A stretch of 37,927 bases of DNA from CAYVZU01 sp964455935 (GCA_964455935.1 CAYVZU010000024.1:1-37927), one strand, 5' to 3'; counted from the first letter of the stretch, positions 21,166 through 30,377 are shown. A program made the numbers and translations. Notes: generated by a model from the sequence alone, not told the origin.

Positions 21166-23259
21166 ATGAAGACTTACACGGCCGATTCCATCAACAACAT
21201 CTGCCTTGTTTCCCACGGCGGAGTGGGCAAGACCATGCTTCTCGAGGCCATGACGTTTACGACACAGGGCTCGACCCGCCTGGGCCGGACCGACCAGGGC
21301 AGCAGCATGTACGACACCCGGGCGGACGAGATCGAACGGCGCATGACCATTGGCCTTAAAACTTCTTTTGTCGAATGGAACAAACGAAAAATCAACGTGC
21401 TTGACACCCCGGGCTTCATTGAATTTCTCGGTGAGGCCAAAAGCGCTTTGCGTGTGGTCGAGAGCGCCGTTGTTCTCATCGATGCCATGGACGGAATTCA
21501 GGTGGGGACCGAACAGGTCTCGAAATATATCGATGAGGCCGGCGTGCCCAGGCTCTTTTTTGTAAATAAAATGGACAAGGAGAACGCCAATTTCGACGGT
21601 GTCCTCAAGATGCTGGTGGAGGCCTACGGAACGGGCGTGGCTCCCATTCAGATCCCCATGGGCCAGAGCGCGTCATTCAACGGCATTATCGACCTGATCA
21701 CAATGGAGGCCTATACATACGGCAGCGGAAACGGAATTGGGACCAAAGAGCCCATTCCGGATGCGCTCAAGGCCAGAGCCGGTGAACTTCGCGCAAAACT
21801 GATGGAAGCGGTGGCCGAAAGCGATGAAGCGCTCATGACCAAGTTCTTCGAAGCCGGCGAACTGAGCAATGACGAACTGCTCAAGGGCTTGCTGGCGGGA
21901 ATCTCCAGCGGGTCCATTTTTCCTGTGCTGTGCGGCTCGGCCGTCAATAACGTCGGGACCGACCTGCTGCTGAACACAATCTGTAATCTCTGTCCCGCGG
22001 CCAACAGCCGCAAGGAAGCCAAGGTGCTGCTCGACAATGGCAGCGAGAGCACGATTCCGCTGGGACCCGATCAGCCCCTAGCCGCCTTTGTCTACAAAAC
22101 CATTGCCGACGAACACATGGGCATGATCACCTTCCTGCGGGTCTTTTCGGGTTCGCTCAAGGCGGGCGACGAAGAGCAGAACACTGTAACCAACACCTCC
22201 GAACGGATGAGCGCGATGTATGCCATGCGCGGGACCAGCCGCAACGACCTGGCCTCCGTGTCGGCCGGCGATCTCTGCGCCACGCTCAAGCTGCGCAACA
22301 CCCACACCGGGAACACATTGACCGCAAAGGTGCGCGCCGTCAAATTTCCGCCGATCTCCTTTCCCAGCCCGCTCGTGGAAAAGGCGATTTATCCAAAATC
22401 CAAGGGCGACGAAGAGAAAATCTCGATCGGCATGGCGCGCCTGCACGAGGAAGACCCCATCTTTATTTACCGTTACGATCCCGACATCAAGCAGACCGTG
22501 ATCGCGGGCATGGGCGATGTGCATATTGACGTGCTGCTTTCCAGTTTGCAGAAGCGCTACAACGTGGTCACCGAGCTCAAGCTGCCCCGTGTTCCTTACA
22601 GGGAAACCATCAAGGGCCGGGGCGATGCAAAATACCGTCATAAAAAGCAGTCGGGCGGCGCCGGGCAGTTTGCCGAAGTGTGGATGCGCATTGAGCCCAA
22701 AGCCGCCGGCGAGGGGATTGAATTCACCGAATCCCTTGTGGGCCAGAACGTGGATCGCGGGTTCGTGCCCTCGGTTGAAAAAGGGGTCATGGGCGCCGTC
22801 ACCGAAGGCGTGCTGGCGGGCTTCCGGATCGTGGACGTGAAAATCGATTTCTACGACGGAAAAATGCACCCGGTGGATTCCAACGATATGGCTTTTCAGA
22901 TCGCCGGCCGGTCCGCCTTCAAAGAGGCGTTTCTATCCGCCAGGCCCGTCCTTCTGGAGCCCATCTATGATATCGAAGTGACGGTGCCGGAGGAATACAC
23001 CGGCGACATCATGGGCGACCTTTCGTCGCGTCGCGGAAAAATCGGCGGCATGGACCTGCATGGGAAACTGCAGACCATCACGGGCAAAGTCCCGCTGGTT
23101 GAGCTGGGGACCTACATGCAGACGCTGCGGTCCATTACGCAGGGCCGGGGCGTCTATACGCGAAAACTCTCCCACTACGAAGAAGTGCCGGGCGAACTGG
23201 CCAACAAACTGCTCGAAAACTTGAAGAAACAAAAGGAAGCCGAGCAGGCGAAAGGATAG
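21166..23259 (+). CDS. Elongation factor G paralog (EF-G-2 type)
   Basis: 697 residues with all five EF-G domains. G1 HGGVGKT (17-23), G2 around Arg59-Met60-Thr61, G3 DTPG (80-83), G4 NKMD (134-137), G5 CGSA. The catalytic histidine that follows DTPG in canonical EF-G (DTPGH) is Phe84 here, and the switch I motif ERRMTIG differs from the usual RGITI. Both are traits of the second EF-G class seen in spirochaetes, PVC bacteria and Thermus, whose members can act in translocation or recycling or in unknown roles with weak GTP hydrolysis. Domain IV has the tip-type sequence with GGAGQFAEVWM. It is therefore probably not the main fusA gene; no rps genes are nearby. ATG 21166 follows AAAGGAAGG. Confidence 0.88.
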   Translation: MKTYTADSINNICLVSHGGVGKTMLLEAMTFTTQGSTRLGRTDQGSSMYDTRADEIERRMTIGLKTSFVEWNKRKINVLDTPGFIEFLGEAKSALRVVESAVVLIDAMDGIQVGTEQVSKYIDEAGVPRLFFVNKMDKENANFDGVLKMLVEAYGTGVAPIQIPMGQSASFNGIIDLITMEAYTYGSGNGIGTKEPIPDALKARAGELRAKLMEAVAESDEALMTKFFEAGELSNDELLKGLLAGISSGSIFPVLCGSAVNNVGTDLLLNTICNLCPAANSRKEAKVLLDNGSESTIPLGPDQPLAAFVYKTIADEHMGMITFLRVFSGSLKAGDEEQNTVTNTSERMSAMYAMRGTSRNDLASVSAGDLCATLKLRNTHTGNTLTAKVRAVKFPPISFPSPLVEKAIYPKSKGDEEKISIGMARLHEEDPIFIYRYDPDIKQTVIAGMGDVHIDVLLSSLQKRYNVVTELKLPRVPYRETIKGRGDAKYRHKKQSGGAGQFAEVWMRIEPKAAGEGIEFTESLVGQNVDRGFVPSVEKGVMGAVTEGVLAGFRIVDVKIDFYDGKMHPVDSNDMAFQIAGRSAFKEAFLSARPVLLEPIYDIEVTVPEEYTGDIMGDLSSRRGKIGGMDLHGKLQTITGKVPLVELGTYMQTLRSITQGRGVYTRKLSHYEEVPGELANKLLENLKKQKEAEQAKG

Positions 23260-23271
23260 TCCGATAAAAAG

Positions 23272-23306
23272 GGGATAGCGGATAGGGAATAGGGTTAGCC
23301 GCAAGA
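23272..23306 (+). repeat. Heptamer array after the EF-G gene
   Basis: Units GGGATAG, CGGATAG, GGAATAG, GGTTAGC, CGCAAGA in exact phase, beginning 12 bases after the stop codon. G-rich in the direction of transcription; the C-rich counterpart is at 23504-23531. Confidence 0.75.
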
Positions 23307-23376
23307 GAAGGGGGTGGCCTGAAAACGCCATTTCACTCCCCGGTTCGGCTGGTCCCTAACCCGGCAAGCCGGAAAA

Positions 23377-23435
23377 GATTGGACAGGATAACAGGATAAA
23401 TGGAATTTTGAAAACAACTTGTAATCCTGTCAATC
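23377..23435. repeat. Inverted repeat of the GACAGGAT family
   Basis: GATTGGACAGGAT (23377-23389) and ATCCTGTCAATC (23424-23435) form a hairpin with one bulged base and a loop of about 34 bases. AACAGGAT directly after the left arm is a further degenerate copy. A related fragment (AATCCTGTAATCCAGTC) is present at about 35629-35645. This motif is a common intergenic repeat in several phyla. Confidence 0.5.
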
Positions 23436-23503
23436 ATATCAAAAATCTTCTGGTTTCGATCACGGGCCCATCTGCGCAAGAAACACAGTTGACGAGCGTG
23501 ACA

Positions 23504-23531
23504 CTCTAACCACTAACCCTTCTTCTCTCCT
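23504..23531 (+). repeat. Heptamer array before the M16 peptidase gene
   Basis: Units CTCTAAC, CACTAAC, CCTTCTT, CTCTCCT in phase, ending three bases before ATG 23535; the same pyrimidine-rich pattern continues into the first codons (TCTCCCC, CTCCCGC). Confidence 0.65.
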
Positions 23532-23534
23532 TCA

Positions 23535-24818
23535 ATGATCTCCCCCTCCCGCCATATTCTCCCAAACGGGCTGGCTGTCATCCTGCACCCGGCACGGCAT
23601 TTCTACTCGACAGAACTGGCCCTGTATGTCAAAGCTGGATCCATGTGGGAGAACCCGGACAATACGGGGATTTCGCATTTGATGGAGCACCTGATCTTGA
23701 AAGGGCCGGCCCGGTTTTCCAGTTCCATGCAATTTCACCAGGATCTGGAACAAAACGGGCTTGTCGCGGACGGTTTGACCAAAGAGGAGTACGTCTTCTT
23801 CTCGTTCGAATGCCATCCTTCCGATGCCCCTTCCGCCATCGAACGGCTCTATGAAGCGATCGCGCATCCCCGGCTTGACCCCGGCGAACTGCCGCGGGAA
23901 AAACAGATCATCGAAGAGGAGTATTACACCTTTTTCGAAGAGAATCGGATTTCAAACGAAATCCTGGGATTGATGTATCCCGACCACAAGGAATTGTTCA
24001 ATCTCATCGGCAAGCTTCCGGTGTTGCGCCGCATCTCGCAGAAACAGGTGCGCGCGTTTCATCGTGACCGGTTCTGCGGCCGCAATATGGTCCTTTGCAT
24101 CACGGGCCGCTTTGGCCGGGACGTGCTTCCGCGGGTCAGCAAGTTGTGGGGGAAGATCCCGGCGGGCCGGCCGCGGCGGCTTTCTCTTTTGAGTTCGGAG
24201 CGAAGGCGAAAATATCTTTTCATTCACAAGGCTGACTCGCCGCAGGTCGAGTTCAATCTTAGTTTTCCGGCGTTCCCATGGACTTCGCCGCACTACGGGC
24301 GGCTTCGCTATCTCTCACGCATCCTGGGGGAAAGCGCCTGCTCGCGGCTGTTTACCAAGGTCCGCGAGGAACAGGGGCTTGTCTACGATATCTCAAGTTC
24401 CGTGTACGGATTGTCAAACTGCGGGTTGTGCGATATTCGTGGCGTATGTTCGCCCGAGAATTTGATCCCGATCCTCGATATTGTCGAGAACGAAATAAAA
24501 ACGCTCCAACACTCCGGCGTGACCGATGCGGAATTCACCGGCGCGCGAAAAGCCCTGGTCAACGGCGTTCTCTTCGCCCAGGGGTCGCCCGCATCCATCA
24601 ATGACTTCTACGGGCTTTGGCAACTTCTGGGGAACCGCAAAACGCTTCCCCGTTTTCAGGATGTGATCCGCGAAATCGAATCCGTGAAGCCTGCGTCCCT
24701 GGCGGGCCTGGCCCGGCAGCTTTTCACTGCACAGAAGGTGCGCTTTGCCTCCATGGGCCCCATCCATAAACGAACCCGGCACGCGCTTCAAAAACGGCTG
24801 CGGAACTACCTGCGATAG
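23535..24818 (+). CDS. M16 family zinc metallopeptidase
   Basis: 427 residues, the size of a single-chain processing-peptidase-like M16B protein. The inverted zinc motif HxxEH is intact (His48-Leu-Met-Glu51-His52) and the third ligand is near Glu128 in IIEEEY. The C-terminal M16_C domain contains SRLFTKVREEQGLVYDIS. Such enzymes degrade or process peptides in the cytoplasm or periplasm. No signal peptide is visible, so the cytoplasm is likely. There is no Shine-Dalgarno site before ATG 23535; a heptamer array occupies the place. The PHP gene follows after 42 bases, probably co-transcribed. Confidence 0.9.
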   Translation: MISPSRHILPNGLAVILHPARHFYSTELALYVKAGSMWENPDNTGISHLMEHLILKGPARFSSSMQFHQDLEQNGLVADGLTKEEYVFFSFECHPSDAPSAIERLYEAIAHPRLDPGELPREKQIIEEEYYTFFEENRISNEILGLMYPDHKELFNLIGKLPVLRRISQKQVRAFHRDRFCGRNMVLCITGRFGRDVLPRVSKLWGKIPAGRPRRLSLLSSERRRKYLFIHKADSPQVEFNLSFPAFPWTSPHYGRLRYLSRILGESACSRLFTKVREEQGLVYDISSSVYGLSNCGLCDIRGVCSPENLIPILDIVENEIKTLQHSGVTDAEFTGARKALVNGVLFAQGSPASINDFYGLWQLLGNRKTLPRFQDVIREIESVKPASLAGLARQLFTAQKVRFASMGPIHKRTRHALQKRLRNYLR

Positions 24819-24860
24819 GACGGTTGGGGTTTGGGCGGACTCCGCGAACCCGAATGCGCC

Positions 24861-25670
24861 ATGATCGGTTCTGACCTTCACATCCATTCCAGCTTCTCCG
24901 TCGATTCCAAGACGCATTTGTTCGACATGTGCCGCGCCGCTATCGAGAAGGAAATCCCCTGCATCTGCTTCACCGAGCATGTGGACCTGAATCCGGTGGA
25001 CGCCGGCTTCGGCGTTTTTAACCCGGGGAAGTATGATGAGACGTTCAAGCGGGCACAGGACAAGTTCGGTTCGCGCATCCGTCTGCTTAAAGGCATCGAG
25101 TTTGGAGAGCCGCATAGGTACGAGAAAGAGTTTGAAACCGCCCTGGCAGGGGATTACGACCAGATCATTGGCTCCGTGCACTGGCTTGGAGAGGATTTTG
25201 CCGGCGCAATCAAGCCCGGTCTGTCCCTTGAGCAGGCATTCGAACACTATTACGGCGAACTCCTCCAAACGGCGCGTTACGGTGGATTCGATATTCTCGC
25301 GCATTTGGACTTTCCCAAGCGATACTTCAAGTCCGGTTTCGTGGATTCTCCCCTGGTGGACGACATCCTCAAAGAGATTGTGAAGAAGGAAATTGCCCTG
25401 GAAATTAACACGTCCACACTGCGCAAGGGCCTGGACGAGTGCGCGCCGAATGCCGAGGTCGTTGATCGGTATGCTCGTTTCGGAGGCAGGCGCATCACCA
25501 TCGGTTCCGACGCCCACGTCCCCAAAGAGATCGGTGCCGATTTTGACAGGGCATTGTCGATGATTGAAGGGAAAGGTCTTGAGTTGGGATGCTTTGTGAA
25601 GAGAACGTTTGAGGCGGTTTCTGGCGTGCCAGGGAAAAGCAAGGGCGATCCCCTGGACCGCCCTCGATAG
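24861..25670 (+). CDS. PHP-domain phosphatase, histidinol-phosphatase-like
   Basis: 269 residues. PHP metal-binding motifs in order: SDLHIHSSFS (His7, His9), FTEHVD (about 32-37), KGIEFGE, GSVHWLG, ILAHLDF and GSDAHVP near the C-terminus. The length and order match the HisK-type histidinol-phosphatase, which completes the penultimate dephosphorylation in histidine synthesis, but other phosphoesters are possible and no his genes are adjacent. The frame begins at 24831 but ATG 24861 fits the family start. It ends 24 bases from the convergent Nramp gene. Confidence 0.82.
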   Translation: MIGSDLHIHSSFSVDSKTHLFDMCRAAIEKEIPCICFTEHVDLNPVDAGFGVFNPGKYDETFKRAQDKFGSRIRLLKGIEFGEPHRYEKEFETALAGDYDQIIGSVHWLGEDFAGAIKPGLSLEQAFEHYYGELLQTARYGGFDILAHLDFPKRYFKSGFVDSPLVDDILKEIVKKEIALEINTSTLRKGLDECAPNAEVVDRYARFGGRRITIGSDAHVPKEIGADFDRALSMIEGKGLELGCFVKRTFEAVSGVPGKSKGDPLDRPR

Positions 25671-25694
25671 AAGCCGTAGTTCCGTCCTACTTTT

Positions 25695-26894
25695 CTATCC
25701 CACAAACGACTTTAGCAGGTTGTAGAATAGATACAAAATCACCACAAACCCCAGTCCGGCGACGAGATTGAGCCAGGTGCGGTTGCGCAGTTTCCCCATC
25801 AGGGACTCGTCGTTTGCAATCCAGATCATCGCCAGGGCCAGCAGCGGCACCGTGAGAAGCGTCAGCTTCTGCACGAAAATGATGGCCGAAACCGGGGACC
25901 CGCCCACAACAAATGCCAAGATCAGCCCAAAGAGCATGATCAGCGAAGCCAATCCTTTGACATAGGGCGACTTCATCCGAAAATCCTTGCCCATTCCATC
26001 CGCAAGAAGGGTGGCGCCCGTAAGAGCATTGACGGCCAGAGAACTGAAAGAAGCCGCAAAGAGTCCAAGGGCGAACAGAATTTTCGCGGCCCGTCCCAGC
26101 AGCGGTTCGAGCTGAATGGCCATATCCGCGGCGCTTGAGACCGGAATCCCGCGGGGTTTGAGCACCGCGGCCGAGGTGATTGTAATCACGCCAACCAACA
26201 CGAAAAGAATGCTGATTCCAGCCACTGCATCGCGAATGCCCCGTTTGTAGTTGGCCACCGTCCACCCTTTTTCCTTGACCAGATACGCCTGGTAAATCGC
26301 GGCCGCAACCACGAAGTTTGTGGCGGCCATGGCGGTCATCAGCCCAAGTTGCGATGCTTGGATGGGCTTGAAGATGAATCCCTGGGCAACGGCTCCTGGA
26401 GAGGGTTTGACCATGGCCAGGTTCGCAAAGAAAGAAACGATCATAAGAACGACCATGACCAGCATCATGCGTTCGACAAACCGGTACATGTTGGGCGCGA
26501 AGTAATAGATCGCAATGCAAAGCAGGGGAAAGCCAAGCTTGAAAACCCAATCGGGAACGGAGAAAAGGGCCGCCATGGCGGTACTTACGCCAATGACGTC
26601 TCCCGTTTGAAACGAACAGCAGATTAAAAACACCGCCAGTCCCAGGATCACGGACGAAGCCCTGCCGAAACGTCCGGCCACAACCGTCATCATGCTCTGC
26701 GGCACGGCCGCTCCGATTTTAAAGCTCATGATCGTGTAGGCGCACATAAAAGCCCAAAGGACGAGTAGCCACCACATCAGGTCATAGCCGTAAATAGCGC
26801 CGGTCTTTGAAGCAACAGTCACAGAGCCCGGCCCCAGAACCAGCGAGGCGGTCACAAAACCAGGACCGACCAGTCCAAAAAGCTTTTTCAGCAT
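25695..26894 (-). CDS. Nramp-family transporter with atypical metal site
   Basis: 399 residues with about eleven predicted membrane helices. It starts at ATG 26894 after GAGGAGGAAAC. The N-terminal helix reads VGPGFVTASLVLGPGSVTVAS. In canonical Nramp/MntH the equivalent is DPGN, whose Asp and Asn bind Mn/Fe; here they are Gly21 and Ser24. In TM6 the canonical MPHN is replaced by a sequence around TNFVVAAAIYQAYLV, without the Met ligand. The fold is Nramp but the substrate is probably not a typical transition metal. The gene lies downstream of the HD hydrolase, separated by a heptamer array. Confidence 0.8.
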   Translation of the reverse strand: MLKKLFGLVGPGFVTASLVLGPGSVTVASKTGAIYGYDLMWWLLVLWAFMCAYTIMSFKIGAAVPQSMMTVVAGRFGRASSVILGLAVFLICCSFQTGDVIGVSTAMAALFSVPDWVFKLGFPLLCIAIYYFAPNMYRFVERMMLVMVVLMIVSFFANLAMVKPSPGAVAQGFIFKPIQASQLGLMTAMAATNFVVAAAIYQAYLVKEKGWTVANYKRGIRDAVAGISILFVLVGVITITSAAVLKPRGIPVSSAADMAIQLEPLLGRAAKILFALGLFAASFSSLAVNALTGATLLADGMGKDFRMKSPYVKGLASLIMLFGLILAFVVGGSPVSAIIFVQKLTLLTVPLLALAMIWIANDESLMGKLRNRTWLNLVAGLGFVVILYLFYNLLKSFVG

Positions 26895-26948
26895 GTTTCC
26901 TCCTCAGTAAAGAGAGAAAACGTAGCAGGTTGGGCGGGGGAAGAGCAA

Positions 26949-27021
26949 GAGAGTCGTGAGTTGTGAGACGGGAGACAGGAGAAGGGACGGCGCCCTGCAG
27001 CCTGTAGCCTGTCTTCTGTTA
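26949..27021. repeat. Paired heptamer arrays between HD and Nramp genes
   Basis: Left part, plus strand: GAGAGTC, GTGAGTT, GTGAGAC, GGGAGAC, AGGAGAA, GGGACGG (26949-26990). Right part: CCTGCAG, CCTGTAG, CCTGTCT, TCTGTTA (26994-27021). The two halves have opposite strand bias and can pair in part, giving a hairpin. Read in the transcribed (minus) direction, the part after the HD stop is purine-rich and the part before the Nramp start is pyrimidine-rich. Confidence 0.75.
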
Positions 27022-27027
27022 CCGGCT

Positions 27028-27810
27028 TCAGTCGCACCTCGAATTGACATGCTTTTCAGCTTGTGCCAGGATCCGGTCAAAGTCCGTCGAGGGCGGCAGG
27101 GTGGTGCGGATCTTGCGAAGAAATTGCTTGGACCGAATGCGCCGGTAAGTGGGCGCGAAGTTCACATCGTAAACCCAGCCGATCTGGTGGAGTTTGAAAT
27201 CGGTTACGGTCCGCAGGTCCGAGTTGTTTACGATGCGGCCGGCAAGCAGGTCCACCAGAACCGCCGGCGAGATCGTCGGGTCCAAAGAGAAACCCAGATC
27301 GATGGCCTCGACCTGGTTCCCGCTCCGGCCATAGTAAGCCGTGACAATCCGGTAGATGTCCAGCTTGTCGGCGTCCCGGACCAGGCGCGCAAACAGAAGA
27401 ACGCGATCCGACTCCTGGGATGGCAAATGCTTTTTGTTGTGGTAAAGAATGGACTTGCAGAGAATACCGGAAGAATCTGCATCCAACAGTTCCGGAATTC
27501 CATGGCGTTGCAGGACTTCGACCCCAAGCTGGGCATGGTTGACGCTCTTCTCATCCATAAACTCGCCGTGCCGCAAATATTGCTCAAAGCGGCCCACGTC
27601 GTGCAGCAGACCAATGATCTTGGCCAGGCACAAATCGTCCTGATCGAGTTGGAGCTGTTCGCCCAGGTGCCGGATTTCGATACACACCCGCAGGCTGTGC
27701 ATGGCCTTAAGCTCCACGCCTTGGCGTATACGGGTTTCCCGTAAATCCAGGCCGGCCAAATAGCCGCGAAACCAATTCGCGATTTTAGTGAATGCCTCAG
27801 TCCTATTCAT
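27028..27810 (-). CDS. HD-domain metal-dependent phosphohydrolase
   Basis: 260 residues from ATG 27810. HD motifs: His38 in AMHSLRV, His70-Asp71 in GLLHDVGRFEQ, His92 region and Asp146 in RDADKLD. Such single-domain HD proteins hydrolyse nucleotide or phosphoester substrates; the target is unknown. The longer frame starting at 27870 overlaps the promoter, so the internal ATG is preferred. AAAGG lies about 14 bases before it. The gene is divergent from tex. Confidence 0.8.
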   Translation of the reverse strand: MNRTEAFTKIANWFRGYLAGLDLRETRIRQGVELKAMHSLRVCIEIRHLGEQLQLDQDDLCLAKIIGLLHDVGRFEQYLRHGEFMDEKSVNHAQLGVEVLQRHGIPELLDADSSGILCKSILYHNKKHLPSQESDRVLLFARLVRDADKLDIYRIVTAYYGRSGNQVEAIDLGFSLDPTISPAVLVDLLAGRIVNNSDLRTVTDFKLHQIGWVYDVNFAPTYRRIRSKQFLRKIRTTLPPSTDFDRILAQAEKHVNSRCD

Positions 27811-27841
27811 ATCAGGCCACGCAACCTTTGCTCGTCCGGAT

Positions 27842-27870
27842 ATCATAGAGAAATCCACGGCGAAAATCAA
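27842..27870 (-). promoter_or_regulatory. Promoter of the HD hydrolase gene
   Basis: On the minus strand TTGATT (27870-27865), 17-base spacer, TATGAT (27847-27842). The predicted start near 27835 leaves a leader of about 25 bases. Probably also serves the Nramp gene. Confidence 0.55.
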
Positions 27871-27985
27871 GTCTCTCCGGCGCGTGAGCGCATCGGGAGC
27901 ATCCCGGGTTCGGAGCCGTCAATGTCTGGATTGGCGGCAAAAGCTATTTTCTAATCCCCAACTTTTTTTGAGAGGTTCTCTTACC

Positions 27986-30298
27986 ATGCCCGTAGAAATT
28001 CCTGTTGTACTTGGCCGCGAATTCGACCGGTCCGTACCGGTGGTCGAAAGCGTTCTCAATATCTTCCGCGAGGGCGGAACCGTTCCCTTTATTTCACGCT
28101 ACCGCAAAGAAGTCACGCAGAACATGGATGAAATCCAACTGCGCGCTTTTGAGGAACGTTGGACATACCTCAAGGAACTAGAGGAGCGAAAGGGAACGGT
28201 CCTTAAAACCATTTCCGAACTCAACAAACTCACGCCTGAACTGGGAAAACGCATTCAAGACTGTCTGGATAAAGTGGAGCTTGAAGAGCTTTATCTGCCC
28301 TATAAACCCAAGCGCAAGACGCGCGCCAGTGTCGCCAGGGAAAAGGGACTGGACTGCCTGGCGCAGGCAATCCTTGAAGCCGACGACGCGGCCACCCAGC
28401 TGGGCCTGGCCGAATCCCTGAAAGATCAATTCAAGGACGTGGCGACACTGGACGAAGCCCTTCAAGGGGCCTCCGATATTCTGGCCGAGCAGGTCGCTGA
28501 CACGACCGAACTGCGCGATTTTGTGCGCAAAGCCTACGAGCAGAAAGGCGTTTTTCATTCCTGGGTGCAGGACGACTTCAAGGCAAAGCGCTCCAAGTTC
28601 GAGATGTACTACGATTACCGCTCGCCCGTGGCCACGATTCCCTCGCATAATATGCTGGCCATCCGCCGCGGCGAAGCCGAGGGCGTGCTGCTCTTCACCA
28701 TTGAAGCCGATGACGCGGCCCTTGTCGCCGAGCTTTCGAAACGAGTGGTGCCAAAGCCCGGAACCGAATGCGGCCGGTTCATGGCCGCCGCTGTCGAGGA
28801 TGCCTATAACCGCCTCATGAAGAATTCGCTGATTGGCCTGGTGCGCAACGCCCGCAAGCAGACGGCTGACGAAGATGCGATCGACAACTTTGCCGCGAAC
28901 CTGCGCAACCTGTTGCTGCTGCCGCCGGCCGGAACCCGGCCCGTGCTGGCCGTGGATCCGGGATTTCGAACCGGGTGCAAACTGGCCGTGCTAGACCGTA
29001 ACGGCAAGTTTCTGGAGAACGCCACCATCTACCCGACCGAGCCGCGCAACGACAAAACCGGCGCGGGCCGGACCGTGTCGGCCCTGGTTCTCAAGCACAA
29101 TGTGGAGTTGATTTCGATTGGAAACGGGACCGCATCCCGCGAGACCGAGTCCTTCCTGCGCGAGTTCCTGGATTCAGACGCAGGACAGGAATTGGAGCGC
29201 AAGCTGGGCCGCAAACCCGAGGTGATCGTGGTCAATGAGTCCGGGGCTTCGGTTTATAGCGCGTCTCCGGTTGCGGCCGAGGAGTTTCCGGACCTGGATG
29301 TGACTGTCCGCGGGGCCATCAGCATCGGCCACCGGCTGCAGGACCCGCTGGCCGAGCTGGTCAAGATCGAGCCCAAGTCGCTGGGCGTCGGCCAGTATCA
29401 ACACGATGTGGACCAGAACCGGCTCAAAAAACGGCTGGGCGATGTGGTGGAATCCTGCGTGAACAATGTGGGTGTGGACCTCAACACCGCCTCGGGCCAG
29501 CTTCTTTCCTATGTGGCCGGGCTCAACAGTCGCACGGCGGGTTCAATTATCCAGCACCGAAATCAGAACGGTTCATTTCACAATCGGGCCGAGCTCCTGA
29601 AGGTCAACGGCATTGGGCCAAAGGCCTTTGAACAATCAGCCGGGTTTCTGCGCATTCGCGGCGGCGACAATCCACTGGATAATTCCGGCGTGCACCCCGA
29701 GCGCTACGGCGTGGTCGAGAAAATGGCCGCGGCCCTGAAAACCGATGTGGTTTCCCTGGTGGGAAATGCGGGCCTGGCCTCGGCCATCCGGCCCGAGGAC
29801 TTCCTTGATGAAGAGCGCGGCATAGGTCTCCCGACATTGCAGGATATCATGGAAGAATTGGCAAGACCCGGCCGCGATCCCCGAAAGGAATTTAGGACCG
29901 CTTCGTTCAAGTCGGATATCCGCGAAGTGAAGGATCTCAAGCCCGGCATGGTCCTGGAGGGCAATGTCACCAATGTCGCCAATTTTGGCGCGTTCGTTGA
30001 TATTGGCGTGCATCAGGACGGGTTGGTGCATGTCTCTGAATTGGCTCACCGTTTCGTCAAGGACCCCCTGGAGGTGGTGCATGTGGGAGATGTCGTGAAG
30101 GTGAAGGTTCTGGCCGTGGATTTGGAGCAGAAACGCATCTCCCTTTCGATCAAGCAGACAACGCCGGCGCCCGCCCGGCCCGCCGGGCCAGAAAGCAGGC
30201 ATGGCGGAAACTCCAGGCAACCCCCGGGCCGCCCACCCCAACCCAGGAAGCCCTCGCTTCAGGATCTCCTCTCAAAAAACCGCACACGGTTGCGATAG
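27986..30298 (+). CDS. tex: Tex-family transcription accessory protein
   Basis: 770 residues, the normal length for Tex. Order: N-terminal HTH/Tex_N region (FISRYRKEVTQNMDEIQLR, about 36-54; YLPYKPKRKTRA near 105), YqgF-like RNase H domain (LAVDPGFRTGCKLAV near 325), helix-hairpin-helix repeats (VDLNTASGQLLSYVAGL near 497; NRAELLKVNGIGPKAFEQ), and a C-terminal S1 RNA-binding domain (VLEGNVTNVANFGAFVDIGV near 652) with a Pro/Arg-rich tail. Tex binds nucleic acids and affects transcription, RNA turnover and stress tolerance. ATG 27986 is the family start and follows GAGAGG; the frame extends upstream to 27788 over the divergent HD gene. Confidence 0.95.
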   Translation: MPVEIPVVLGREFDRSVPVVESVLNIFREGGTVPFISRYRKEVTQNMDEIQLRAFEERWTYLKELEERKGTVLKTISELNKLTPELGKRIQDCLDKVELEELYLPYKPKRKTRASVAREKGLDCLAQAILEADDAATQLGLAESLKDQFKDVATLDEALQGASDILAEQVADTTELRDFVRKAYEQKGVFHSWVQDDFKAKRSKFEMYYDYRSPVATIPSHNMLAIRRGEAEGVLLFTIEADDAALVAELSKRVVPKPGTECGRFMAAAVEDAYNRLMKNSLIGLVRNARKQTADEDAIDNFAANLRNLLLLPPAGTRPVLAVDPGFRTGCKLAVLDRNGKFLENATIYPTEPRNDKTGAGRTVSALVLKHNVELISIGNGTASRETESFLREFLDSDAGQELERKLGRKPEVIVVNESGASVYSASPVAAEEFPDLDVTVRGAISIGHRLQDPLAELVKIEPKSLGVGQYQHDVDQNRLKKRLGDVVESCVNNVGVDLNTASGQLLSYVAGLNSRTAGSIIQHRNQNGSFHNRAELLKVNGIGPKAFEQSAGFLRIRGGDNPLDNSGVHPERYGVVEKMAAALKTDVVSLVGNAGLASAIRPEDFLDEERGIGLPTLQDIMEELARPGRDPRKEFRTASFKSDIREVKDLKPGMVLEGNVTNVANFGAFVDIGVHQDGLVHVSELAHRFVKDPLEVVHVGDVVKVKVLAVDLEQKRISLSIKQTTPAPARPAGPESRHGGNSRQPPGRPPQPRKPSLQDLLSKNRTRLR

Positions 30299-30321
30299 CT
30301 GGAAAACATAGAGAGCCGAGG

Positions 30322-30377
30322 CAAGCTGGCTTGGGGCACGGCCGGATGGGAGCCGTGATGGTCATCCGGGAGATGAC
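30322..30377 (+). promoter_or_regulatory. Structured leader upstream of TonB receptor
   Basis: Three hairpins in 56 bases: CAAGC-tg-GCTTG (30322-30333, effective loop of four), CACGGC / GCCGTG (30337-30342 and 30352-30357) and GTCATC-cggga-GATGAC (30361-30377). GCTTGGGG occurs twice (30329 and 30395). It lies between the tex stop and ATG 30436. It could be a regulatory leader of the receptor or a terminator of tex; no T-run follows. A cobalamin riboswitch was considered but the consensus boxes are not clearly present. Confidence 0.35.

Noticed and set aside
23377..23435. Rho-independent terminator after the EF-G gene
   Set aside because: Long loop, AT-rich arms and no T-run at the right position; it fits a dispersed repeat better.
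24414..25517. 367-codon minus-strand frame opposite the M16 and PHP genes
   Set aside because: Spans two coding genes and has no independent support.
26949..27021. CRISPR array
   Set aside because: Heptamer units are directly adjacent, with no spacers and no constant repeat of 24-40 bases; no cas genes in the window.
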